This document shows, one piece after another, positions 7,531 through 14,389 of a stretch of DNA of 29,549 nt. The stretch's first letter is position 1. The number at the start of each line of letters is the position of its first letter. The notes beneath the pieces were generated by a model. It worked only from the letters and a program-made list of their open reading frames with translations, made no database searches and had not been told where the DNA came from. The position numbers and the translations under genes are program-made. The DNA is from JAAXVZ01 sp964392465 (GTDB lineage: Archaea > Nanobdellota > Nanobdellia > Woesearchaeales > GW2011-AR15), in assembly GCA_964392465.1 (NCBI GenBank), contig CAYMPC010000007.1:1-29549 (forward strand), in the 5' to 3' direction.

Positions 7531-7758
7531 CTATCTATTACCTTTCCTTTTCTTTTCACGCAGACTTAAAGAAGGCCTATTTTTGCTGTATCTTAAAAAT
7601 TGATTGATTTTGAGGTCATCTTCTCTCTGCTGCTGATATTGCTCAGGAGTAAGATCTGGAGAAGAATACTCTTTTTTAGCGCCTTTATCTTTTTTGAACT
7701 TTGCATATCTCTCTTTTTTAGCATTCTTTTTTTTTGATTCTTTTTTCTTTTTTGACAT
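7531..7758 (-). CDS. Small lysine-rich protein of unknown function
   Basis: A 75-residue, highly charged protein with a KKKKESKKK N-terminus, a central SPDLTPEQYQQQREDDLKINQFLRY helix-like part and a basic C-terminus. ATG at 7758 is preferred over the in-frame GTG at 7767 because GTGAT then serves as a Shine-Dalgarno-like site. No known domain or membrane segment is seen. Charge and size suggest a nucleic-acid or ribosome-associated protein, but that is a guess. It converges on nop10 with an 11-base gap. Confidence 0.6.
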   Translation of the reverse strand: MSKKKKESKKKNAKKERYAKFKKDKGAKKEYSSPDLTPEQYQQQREDDLKINQFLRYSKNRPSLSLREKKRKGNR

Positions 7759-7833
7759 AGATATCACAAATAAGAAGTTAGTTTATAAAATTAATTGAAA
7801 TTAAGTTATTTCTAGTTATGGTAAAAACCTTGA

Positions 7834-7907
7834 TGGACTCGGTGGGAATTGAACCCACTGCCTCTCCCGTGCGAGGGGAACGCTCTGAGCCGATGAGCTA
7901 CGAGCCC
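7834..7907 (-). tRNA. tRNA-Ala (anticodon CGC)
   Basis: A complete cloverleaf on the minus strand. The acceptor stem is GGGCTCG/CGAGTCC with the alanine identity pair G3:U70. The D arm is GCTC/GAGC, the anticodon stem TTCCC/GGGAG with loop CTCGCAC (anticodon CGC), and the T arm GTGGG-TTCAATT-CCCAC. A73 is present, CCA is not encoded, and there is no intron. It decodes GCG. Confidence 0.95.
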
Positions 7908-7974
7908 ATATCTTATCTTAGAATTAACTATTATTTAATAAGTTTAAGGAAAATTAGAAAATAAATTAAACTAA

Positions 7975-9093
7975 TTATTCATCCACAAAGTAAATCTTAT
8001 ACTCAGGAGTTTCTTCTGCTTTTTCGTCTTTCTTTTTTTCTTCTTCCTGTTTGCTATCTTCTGTTTCTTCTTTTTCTGCAATTGTTCCCAAAGAATTCTT
8101 GCTTGGCTCTGCTACAAGCTTATTTACTTTAAATTTTCTTTCTTTAAACTCATCTTCTCTTTGTTTAATCTCAATCTCTATAGGTTCTTTTTTTTCACTA
8201 ATAGGAATTACTATTTGCATCTCTTCTTTCTTTGTTTCTTTTTTCTCTGATTTTTCTTTTTTTGGAAGTGTTTTTTTTATTTTCGGCTTGATTAATTCCT
8301 CTTCTTTTTTTCCTGTTTTCTCTTCAACTATAACTTCACTATTTCTTCTTGCTTTCTCAAACCTTTTTTTTTTTTCTTTAATGAGATATCCTAAAACCTC
8401 TCCTATATGGTAATCAGTTACTTTGTCGTCTCCTATTTCAATTGCATATTTCAATACATCTTCGCAATATTCAAGAAGCCTTCTTGGGTTCTTTTTTGCA
8501 AGAAGGAAGATTTTTGAAATGCTCTTATCATCTAAAGTATCTAATTGTCCAATTCTTTTTCTTACTAGAAGGATTGCTTCTTGTGCTGACAAATTTATTG
8601 TTTTTATTATATTGCCGTTAAGCATAGGTTTAATTTCTTCCGGAAAAACAACATAGTCATAATCATGGCTTACAAAAACAATAGATTTAATTGTTCCTTC
8701 TTTGTAGGGAATAAGAAGTTTTTTTGCGTCATTGGCTTTCATTAAGTGAACTTCATCAAGCAGCATTATTATGTTTTTTTCATTTACTCCTATTATTTTT
8801 CTCATAAGTGAGTTTGCTCCATTTAGAAGCTCTTTTAAATTGAAAACAGCATCTCCTGAATTAAAACTATAATAAATTAATTTGTTTTTTCCTCTAAATT
8901 CTGAGATAATTTTTTTTAGGATTGTGGTTTTTCCACTACCATAATCTCCCTCTATAAAAAGCATTTGTCCTTTATCTATCTTTTTATATACAGAAGAGAT
9001 ATCATATGCAACTAACTCATTATCATAATCACCTGTCTTAATGCTGAATGGATTACTGTAAAAACCTATTTTTTTATACCAAATGTCACTCAT
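7975..9093 (-). CDS. ExeA-like AAA+ ATPase with charged C-terminal tail
   Basis: A 372-residue protein. The N-terminus (IWYKKIGFYSNPFSI) has the NPFS signature seen in ExeA-type AAA+ proteins. Walker A is GDYGSGKTT (49-57) and Walker B is IIMLLDEVH (108-116), both intact; VFVSHD looks like sensor 1. A helical lid with the basic block KKNPRRLLEYCED follows. From about residue 235 the protein is a lysine/glutamate-rich, low-complexity, probably disordered tail ending in YKIYFVDE. The gene overlaps the stop of the upstream paralogue by 8 bases, so the two are translationally coupled. The role is unknown; ExeA-like proteins remodel or load other machinery, and here a membrane partner is encoded upstream. 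Confidence 0.85.
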   Translation of the reverse strand: MSDIWYKKIGFYSNPFSIKTGDYDNELVAYDISSVYKKIDKGQMLFIEGDYGSGKTTILKKIISEFRGKNKLIYYSFNSGDAVFNLKELLNGANSLMRKIIGVNEKNIIMLLDEVHLMKANDAKKLLIPYKEGTIKSIVFVSHDYDYVVFPEEIKPMLNGNIIKTINLSAQEAILLVRKRIGQLDTLDDKSISKIFLLAKKNPRRLLEYCEDVLKYAIEIGDDKVTDYHIGEVLGYLIKEKKKRFEKARRNSEVIVEEKTGKKEEELIKPKIKKTLPKKEKSEKKETKKEEMQIVIPISEKKEPIEIEIKQREDEFKERKFKVNKLVAEPSKNSLGTIAEKEETEDSKQEEEKKKDEKAEETPEYKIYFVDE

Positions 9094-9823
9094 TTTTATC
9101 TCCTTTTTCTTTTTTTTCTGCAGCTAAGACTTTTAAATCAACTAATTGAATCCTTTTTCTTCCTTTCTTTGCAGCAGCTTCTGCTGCTTTTGAGCAATTA
9201 TCAAGGAATCTCTTTGCTGAAAACTCTGATATTTTAAAAATCTTTTTTATTAATTCTTCATTCAATAATTCACTTTCACCAATTCTTTTTCTTATAATCT
9301 CAACAGCATCATATTCCTCTAACTGAGGTATTTTTACAACTCTTTTTCCAATCCTGTCTCTCAGGCTGTCTGAGAATTTCGCTTTGGAGTATCTTTCTGT
9401 TGTGAAGATTATTGATTTTATATAATTTTGATCAAAATAATATTTTATCCTTTCTGTATTTTTTCTTGATAATTCATGCACATTATCCAATAACAAAATC
9501 ATATTTTTTGGCTTTTTGTTCATTAGCCTGCCCAAAAGACCATATTTGTCCTGGAGAACATGAGTTATATTAAGGTTTTTGTCAAGAATCTTGCAGTCAA
9601 CATATGCAACATTTTTCATTCCACCAAATTTTTTTGCAGCAATCATCAAAACAGTTGTCTTGCAGCTTTCAGGAGCACCTTCTACAACAAGCATACTGCT
9701 TGACTCTATTCTATAAAAAATTTCTTCAATTATCTCATCCATATTTATAAGTTTGTCATGATTTTTTTTAGGATTAATTGAAAAAGGATTTTCCCTAAAC
9801 CCCAGTTTTTCATACCATATCAT
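9086..9823 (-). CDS. AAA+ paralogue with degenerate Walker motifs
   Basis: A 245-residue paralogue of the downstream ATPase. It has the same start pattern (MIWYEKLGFRENPFSI), and both Walker motifs sit at nearly the same residue numbers. The P-loop reads GAPESCKTT (49-57), so the second glycine is cysteine, and Walker B ends LLLDN (110-114) instead of LLLDE, so the catalytic acid is absent. It lacks the long charged tail and ends in a short basic helix. This suggests a nucleotide-binding or structural subunit that has lost hydrolysis and pairs with the intact ATPase. Its ATG overlaps the stop of the upstream membrane gene (TAATG). Confidence 0.85.
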   Translation of the reverse strand: MIWYEKLGFRENPFSINPKKNHDKLINMDEIIEEIFYRIESSSMLVVEGAPESCKTTVLMIAAKKFGGMKNVAYVDCKILDKNLNITHVLQDKYGLLGRLMNKKPKNMILLLDNVHELSRKNTERIKYYFDQNYIKSIIFTTERYSKAKFSDSLRDRIGKRVVKIPQLEEYDAVEIIRKRIGESELLNEELIKKIFKISEFSAKRFLDNCSKAAEAAAKKGRKRIQLVDLKVLAAEKKEKGDKNE

Positions 9824-10050
9824 TATTTTTCACCTTTCTTTGCTTTAAGAGACCTTTCTCTGTATTCTTTGGCAATTTCATAATGCAGTTTTGCTTTTTC
9901 ATAATCGACTTTTTCAGAATATTTAACAGCGATTTTATGATGTTTCATAGCATTTCTTAAATTAGATTTGAATAAATTCTTCAAGAAGATAAATAAAACA
10001 AATAAAATTAATAAAATAAGTACAATCTCAACAATTAATAAGATGTTTAT
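9823..10050 (-). CDS. Small single-span membrane protein, apparent ATA start
   Basis: A 75-residue frame: an N-terminal transmembrane helix (residues 3-22, nearly all I/L/V/F), a basic stretch (KNLFKSNLRNAMKHHK), then a charged amphipathic helix (EKAKLHYEIAKEYRERSLKAKK). The inside-positive pattern places the C-terminus in the cytoplasm. There is no in-frame ATG, GTG or TTG before the membrane helix; ATA at 10050 follows AGGGG by seven bases and is the best start. If a conventional start is required, a TTG at about residue 24 or an ATG at residue 35 would give a protein without the membrane segment. The stop overlaps the next ATG as TAATG, so it heads the AAA+ operon and may anchor it to the membrane. 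Confidence 0.65.
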   Translation of the reverse strand: MNILLIVEIVLILLILFVLFIFLKNLFKSNLRNAMKHHKIAVKYSEKVDYEKAKLHYEIAKEYRERSLKAKKGEK

Positions 10051-10105
10051 CTTAAATCCCCTACCCTATATTAATGTAAGCACTTACAAATGGTAATTAT
10101 ATTTA

Positions 10106-10186
10106 AAGCTTTCTATCAACCTTTATCAAGGTTGATCAGGATTAGTGCCCGTAAAGGGCACGTTTTTCTGTAGGAAAAACATTTTT
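10106..10186. repeat. 81-bp triple-hairpin repeat, copy 1
   Basis: Identical over 81 bp to 10216-10296, exactly 110 bases apart. It holds three consecutive hairpins: ATCAACCTT/AAGGTTGAT (10115-10123 with 10128-10136, loop TATC), GTGCCC/GGGCAC (10145-10150 with 10156-10161, loop GTAAA) and GTTTTTC/GAAAAAC (10162-10168 with 10174-10180). No reading frame explains it. It lies between two divergent promoters, just upstream of the predicted TATA box of the membrane/AAA+ operon. Confidence 0.9.
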
Positions 10187-10188
10187 AC

Positions 10189-10210
10189 TCAAGATTTTGT
10201 AAAATCTTGA
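10189..10210. repeat. Palindrome between the 81-bp repeats
   Basis: TCAAGATTTT (10189-10198) pairs perfectly with AAAATCTTGA (10201-10210) across a two-base centre. It fills most of the 29-base gap between the two 81-bp repeats, so the whole 190-bp region is a run of seven inverted repeats. Confidence 0.85.
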
Positions 10211-10215
10211 TTTAC

Positions 10216-10296
10216 AAGCTTTCTATCAACCTTTATCAAGGTTGATCAGGATTAGTGCCCGTAAAGGGCACGTTTTTCTGTAGGAAAAACATTTTT
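10216..10296. repeat. 81-bp triple-hairpin repeat, copy 2
   Basis: Second copy with no base differences from 10106-10186, including all three stems and loops. The identity extends from AAGCTTTC to the final ATTTTT; the flanks diverge abruptly on both sides. The repeat sits upstream of the CxxC protein gene, whose own TATA-like element (about 10313-10322) lies outside it. Confidence 0.9.
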
Positions 10297-10373
10297 GCTA
10301 AAACTTTAACATAAGTTTATAAGTACACCAAAGTTTTAAGAATATAATTAAAAGATATAATTAAGAGGTCAGA

Positions 10374-10820
10374 GTGGCAGAATTCAAAAGAAAGATAAGT
10401 AGAGGAGGTAGAAGAGAACGAGATTCTCGATTTGATAGAGGAGAAGACGCTGATAGAGAAAGTGCACACAGAAGATTTAGGATTAAAGGACCGCCAAGCA
10501 GATTTGGAGCAAGAGAGTCTGAAAACAGATTTGGCAGAAGAGGCACAGGTAAAAGCAGAGCTGATTATCAAATGCATAAAGTAACATGTGATAAATGTGG
10601 GGTTGAATGCGAAGTTCCTTTTAAACCAACAAGCAGCAAACCAGTTTATTGTAGCGATTGTTTTAGGAAAATGGATAATCCAAGAGATAGAGATCTTGAT
10701 AGAAGACGCGAGGGTCCAAGAAACAGAGATACAAGAAGCAGACCAACTTCTAATACCTTAGAACTTGATTTGATTAATGAAAAATTAAATAAAATCATGA
10801 AAGCTTTGAAGATTGAATAA
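10374..10820 (+). CDS. Arginine-rich CxxC zinc-ribbon protein
   Basis: A 148-residue protein. Residues 1-65 are rich in R, G, D and E (RGGRRERDSRF), resembling RGG-type RNA-binding tails. A zinc ribbon follows (C72, C75, C79, C93, C96; VTCDKCGVECEVPF...VYCSDCF), matching the CxxC-x17-CxxC type common in DPANN and CPR genomes. A second RD-rich linker and a C-terminal helix (ELDLINEKLNKIMKALKIE) complete it. The start is GTG at 10374 with GAGGT just upstream. It probably binds nucleic acid, but no specific role is known. It is divergent from the AAA+ operon, across the 81-bp repeats. Confidence 0.8.
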   Translation: MAEFKRKISRGGRRERDSRFDRGEDADRESAHRRFRIKGPPSRFGARESENRFGRRGTGKSRADYQMHKVTCDKCGVECEVPFKPTSSKPVYCSDCFRKMDNPRDRDLDRRREGPRNRDTRSRPTSNTLELDLINEKLNKIMKALKIE

Positions 10821-10860
10821 GTTTTAATTTAATTTTTACCAATTTATTTTAAAACATCTC

Positions 10861-12279
10861 TTACTTTTTATAATATACCCTTGTTATTTTTCCAGTTTGG
10901 AGGAATTCTTTTACTAAAATGAAATTTGATAAATCAACTTCATTTAACAGTTTATAGCAATTTGATTGTTGTGAAAAATAAATTACCTGAATATTGCTTG
11001 TGCTTTTATTAGTTAGATAATCCTGAACCTTAATTTTTTTATTTACATATCCATTAAAGGGATTTGAAAGTTCTAAGGTCATGGGCCAACAAGTTAGGAC
11101 TGTTTGATTTGCGTAATTTTTTTCAATAAATTTAGCTGCTGCCATATGTGTTCTTACAACATCAGCATATTCCATATTTGTCTCTAGCTGCCAGCCGGGA
11201 GGTATTGTTCTCTCACCATGCCATCCTATAATGAATAAAGTATTAATGATTATAAAAAAAACAATACAAAATTTAACAGATAAAACTTTTTGGATTTTCC
11301 CATATGTTAATATTATTAGCAGGGGATACAGACTCACAAAATACCTTGGAAGAAAATTTGGAGTAAAAGAGTAAAATAATAGATATGAAAAAATAATTAT
11401 TAAAGAGAGAGCTTCAAAATTAGCTTCTCTTGAGCTTAGTTTTTTCTTAAGAAACATTGATGACAATAAATAACCTAAGGTTAGTATGAATCTATTCTGG
11501 GAGATAAATAACTCATAAAAATAGGATCTGAAAAGGAAAATTGAATCTATTGAAAATGAAAAAAAACTTACATATGTTGGATACAAAAACCATCCAAAGA
11601 GAAGCTTATTGCAGATTGCCCATAAAATTAATAATAAAAAAGGGATGCTTAATTGCCACTTTATTTTTTTCTCTCTCCATATCCATATGAAACTAGTGCA
11701 TACAATTGTAAATATTTCTGTTTCTCTAGAGAGAAGAAGAAGGCTTGCAAATATAAGGTATTTTTTAATATCCCTTGTTAAGGTATAATAAATTGCCATG
11801 AAAAACAAAGGTCTGATGAAATTAATATTATTTACAAGAATAGATTGGCTAAAAAAAATAGGAATAAAAAATGAGGATAAAGCAGCCAAAATGCCAACAT
11901 ATTCATTATATATGTATTTTCCAATCTTATAAATATAAAATAAAGCTGTTATGTTTGTTAGCATCATTAGGATATTTGCCACTATATATGATGTGCCAAA
12001 AATCTTAAAACACAATGTCAAAACTAGGAAAGGAAAGGGAGGATGTCTAAAGTAATAACCAGAAAGATTATGCGTATTGTTTATGAGAGCAAATGCAGTT
12101 TCTGCTATATCTACAAAACTATCCCAATGGAAAGGCAAATTAAGGGAAGGTAGCTTAAATAGAATAACCACAAGTGACAAAAAGATAAATACAAAAACAT
12201 GATTAGTTACTAATTTTCTAATTAAATTAGACATAAAAAAAGAGTAGTTAAAAGAGTTAATAAGACTTTCCAAAAACAT
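10861..12279 (-). CDS. GT39/ArnT-like membrane glycosyltransferase
   Basis: A 472-residue protein with roughly ten hydrophobic segments and GT-C architecture. The first extracellular loop carries HWDSF (51-55), with an acidic residue where GT-C enzymes keep their catalytic aspartate, and the RHPPFPF stretch (78-84) matches the conserved HPP of the PMT/ArnT group. It should transfer a sugar from a polyprenyl-phosphate donor to a surface protein or lipid; donor and acceptor are unknown. A TATA-like element (about 12295-12305) lies so close to ATG 12279 that the transcript may be leaderless; an ATG 15 codons in is an alternative. It clusters with two alkaline-phosphatase-fold surface proteins. 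Confidence 0.75.
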   Translation of the reverse strand: MFLESLINSFNYSFFMSNLIRKLVTNHVFVFIFLSLVVILFKLPSLNLPFHWDSFVDIAETAFALINNTHNLSGYYFRHPPFPFLVLTLCFKIFGTSYIVANILMMLTNITALFYIYKIGKYIYNEYVGILAALSSFFIPIFFSQSILVNNINFIRPLFFMAIYYTLTRDIKKYLIFASLLLLSRETEIFTIVCTSFIWIWREKKIKWQLSIPFLLLILWAICNKLLFGWFLYPTYVSFFSFSIDSIFLFRSYFYELFISQNRFILTLGYLLSSMFLKKKLSSREANFEALSLIIIFSYLLFYSFTPNFLPRYFVSLYPLLIILTYGKIQKVLSVKFCIVFFIIINTLFIIGWHGERTIPPGWQLETNMEYADVVRTHMAAAKFIEKNYANQTVLTCWPMTLELSNPFNGYVNKKIKVQDYLTNKSTSNIQVIYFSQQSNCYKLLNEVDLSNFILVKEFLQTGKITRVYYKK

Positions 12280-12321
12280 ATAAAAAGTTGTTTGATAGAA
12301 TATTTATATTAGTAATACCAC

Positions 12322-14325
12322 TTATTCTTTAATCTCCTCTAGGAAATTGCCTTCAACAAAATCTGGGATATTGTACCCTGCTAGTTTCATTATAGTTGGG
12401 TATTGATCTACCTGCTTTACAGGATCTTCAATTTTAAATCCTCTTTTTACACCAGGACCCATTATAATGAAAGGAGTCCACATACCCTTTGTCTCATTTG
12501 ATAAAATAGCCTGTTTATATCCTGTTATTAAGGAGGTTTCAAAAATTTTCAGGGTTTCAGACATCTCTTCATTCCAGCCGTATCCTGCTTCATTTGCGAT
12601 AACAAGATCACCAACTCTATCTTCTGGCAATTCAAGATATTCTCTTACATTTTCCCATTCAACAACCATTTTTGTTGGTTTTATATTTGTTTCAGGATCT
12701 TCAAGTTCTAAAAGTGTATTTTTGACTTCTTCCCTTAATTTTTCATATTCTAATCCAGAACCCCGAGTCCAATTTTCTCTTAACCCCTTAGGATTAATAT
12801 ATATATTATCCATCTTAAGATATATAACTGTGGAATTTTCCCAATCTATTATAGGTTCACCTGTTTGATTATTTATTTTAAACTTAAGCCATCCTTTTTT
12901 TGCAAACAGATTATTAAGATTAACAGTTTTATCAAGAGGAACTGCACCATGGTCTGAACTAAGAACTATTATAGTATCTTCATCATTGTTATCCAAAATT
13001 TCTCCAATCATTTTATCTAATTCTTTGTACATATCCTTTACTTCTTTCCATAAAATCTTTCTTTTTGCTTCACTTGATTCATTATATCTCATGCTACTTG
13101 GATCAATATAGCCTGTCCACCATCTGCTAGTCAACATTTGATTTGGACTGTAAATGTCGTGAATAATGATATCAGGATTATATTTTTCTATCACAAAAGG
13201 AATAGATTTTTTGTGCCAATCAAAGCTCATATTCATTTCTTCTAGAAAAGTTTTTTTATCTTCTGGATAGTAAATGAGTTGTGGAGGGAAATTGTCTACA
13301 AAATCAACTAAGGGACCAATGTTTTTTTCTAAGTCTTCCCCTACATAAGAGGGATCAACTATAAATTTATTTAAATTGTCATATAATATCCTAATCCTAA
13401 AAAAGCCATCTTTATCTAATTTTATAACTTTTATTTTGATATGTGAATCAACAGAAAGGTTTTGCCATTTTAAGCTAATTGGTATCCAATCGCTCCAACT
13501 GCCTTGTTTTAAAGCCGCCAAAGTATTTTTTTTATCCATTGAAAAATATATATTATCATAATTTGTGAGGTTATCATCTGATGTATCGTGCACGTAACCG
13601 AAGATTGTTAATCCCCATCCTTCCATAGCCACTTCTTTTGGAGGAGAATATGATTTTGGGAGGACAGTCCAATTTACAGGGATTATTGGATCTACATACT
13701 TAGTAAGTTCAGTTCCAAGAAAAAATAGTTTTGAAGCTCTTCCTTGCAAAATTCTTTTGCTTAGATTTCCTTTTGTTTCAAAGTTTAGTGCAGCAAAGTC
13801 AGCACCCCAGCCACTCCACCTTCCTCTAATTGTAATTCCTTTATTAAGTTCAGGAGGGGTACTTCCTGGAATAGAAATTAACACAACTTTTGCTCCTTGA
13901 TTTTCAGCTGTAACCCAGATAGGGTCTACTTTTTTTGCCAATGACGAAAATCCACTTATCGCGACAGAACTTAGGCTTCTGTTTTCAATATGCATGGGTC
14001 CATCAGCCACACCATTTGTTTTCGGATAAGTTCCTGTAAGCAAAGTTGCAAAATTAACAGGAGTATGACTTGGAAATACAGGAATGCTATATCCATAAGA
14101 ACCTTGATCCATCATTTTTTTGATATTTGGAAGCTCTCCTTCTTCAGCCCATTGATAGATATTAAATAAATCTGGCTCGGCTCTCATACCATCAGGAATA
14201 AACCAATAGATTTTAAGATGTTTTTCTGTTTGAGATAAATGTTCTTTACTTGTTTCTGTACATGAAACTAATGCAAAGAGAAATACGAATAATATTATTA
14301 AACCAAATTTCCTCAAACATATCAC
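12322..14325 (-). CDS. Lipoprotein phosphodiesterase, alkaline phosphatase superfamily
   Basis: A 667-residue surface protein. A signal peptide ends in a lipobox (LVSC, C22), predicting a lipid-anchored extracellular enzyme. The type I phosphodiesterase/NPP core shows the first metal site PDGMR (D45), a nucleophile region FPSHTPVNFATLLTGTYP (T88) and SSDHGAVPL (D458, H459). The usual DxxxH metal pair appears replaced by N395 and T399 (SPNQMLTSRWW), and the C-terminal histidine usually found before GPG is not seen in GMWTPFIIMGPG. Activity may therefore be altered or belong to a distinct subfamily. It probably acts on phosphodiester-linked surface glycans or nucleotides. Neighbours are the glycosyltransferase downstream and the sulfatase-fold protein upstream, all in the same direction. 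Confidence 0.8.
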   Translation of the reverse strand: MICLRKFGLIILFVFLFALVSCTETSKEHLSQTEKHLKIYWFIPDGMRAEPDLFNIYQWAEEGELPNIKKMMDQGSYGYSIPVFPSHTPVNFATLLTGTYPKTNGVADGPMHIENRSLSSVAISGFSSLAKKVDPIWVTAENQGAKVVLISIPGSTPPELNKGITIRGRWSGWGADFAALNFETKGNLSKRILQGRASKLFFLGTELTKYVDPIIPVNWTVLPKSYSPPKEVAMEGWGLTIFGYVHDTSDDNLTNYDNIYFSMDKKNTLAALKQGSWSDWIPISLKWQNLSVDSHIKIKVIKLDKDGFFRIRILYDNLNKFIVDPSYVGEDLEKNIGPLVDFVDNFPPQLIYYPEDKKTFLEEMNMSFDWHKKSIPFVIEKYNPDIIIHDIYSPNQMLTSRWWTGYIDPSSMRYNESSEAKRKILWKEVKDMYKELDKMIGEILDNNDEDTIIVLSSDHGAVPLDKTVNLNNLFAKKGWLKFKINNQTGEPIIDWENSTVIYLKMDNIYINPKGLRENWTRGSGLEYEKLREEVKNTLLELEDPETNIKPTKMVVEWENVREYLELPEDRVGDLVIANEAGYGWNEEMSETLKIFETSLITGYKQAILSNETKGMWTPFIIMGPGVKRGFKIEDPVKQVDQYPTIMKLAGYNIPDFVEGNFLEEIKE

Positions 14326-14389
14326 CCTATTTTAAAAATAATATATTAATTAATAAATTTGTTGTTTAGGGAAAAGAAGTTTTGAGAGA

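Noticed and set aside
8051..8413. Plus-strand Ser/Phe-rich 120-residue frame
   Set aside because: It is the antisense shadow of the K/E-rich tail of the AAA+ protein; no start signals or motif.
10106..10296. Possible two-repeat CRISPR array (81-bp repeats, 29-bp spacer)
   Set aside because: Repeats are far too long, contain three separate hairpins, there are only two copies, the gap is itself a palindrome, and no cas gene is nearby.
10317..10577. Minus-strand serine-rich reading frames (10317-10577 and 10361-10546)
   Set aside because: They are antisense to the arginine-rich CxxC gene, whose zinc ribbon, GTG start and Shine-Dalgarno are convincing; the Ser/Leu runs are complements of Arg codons.
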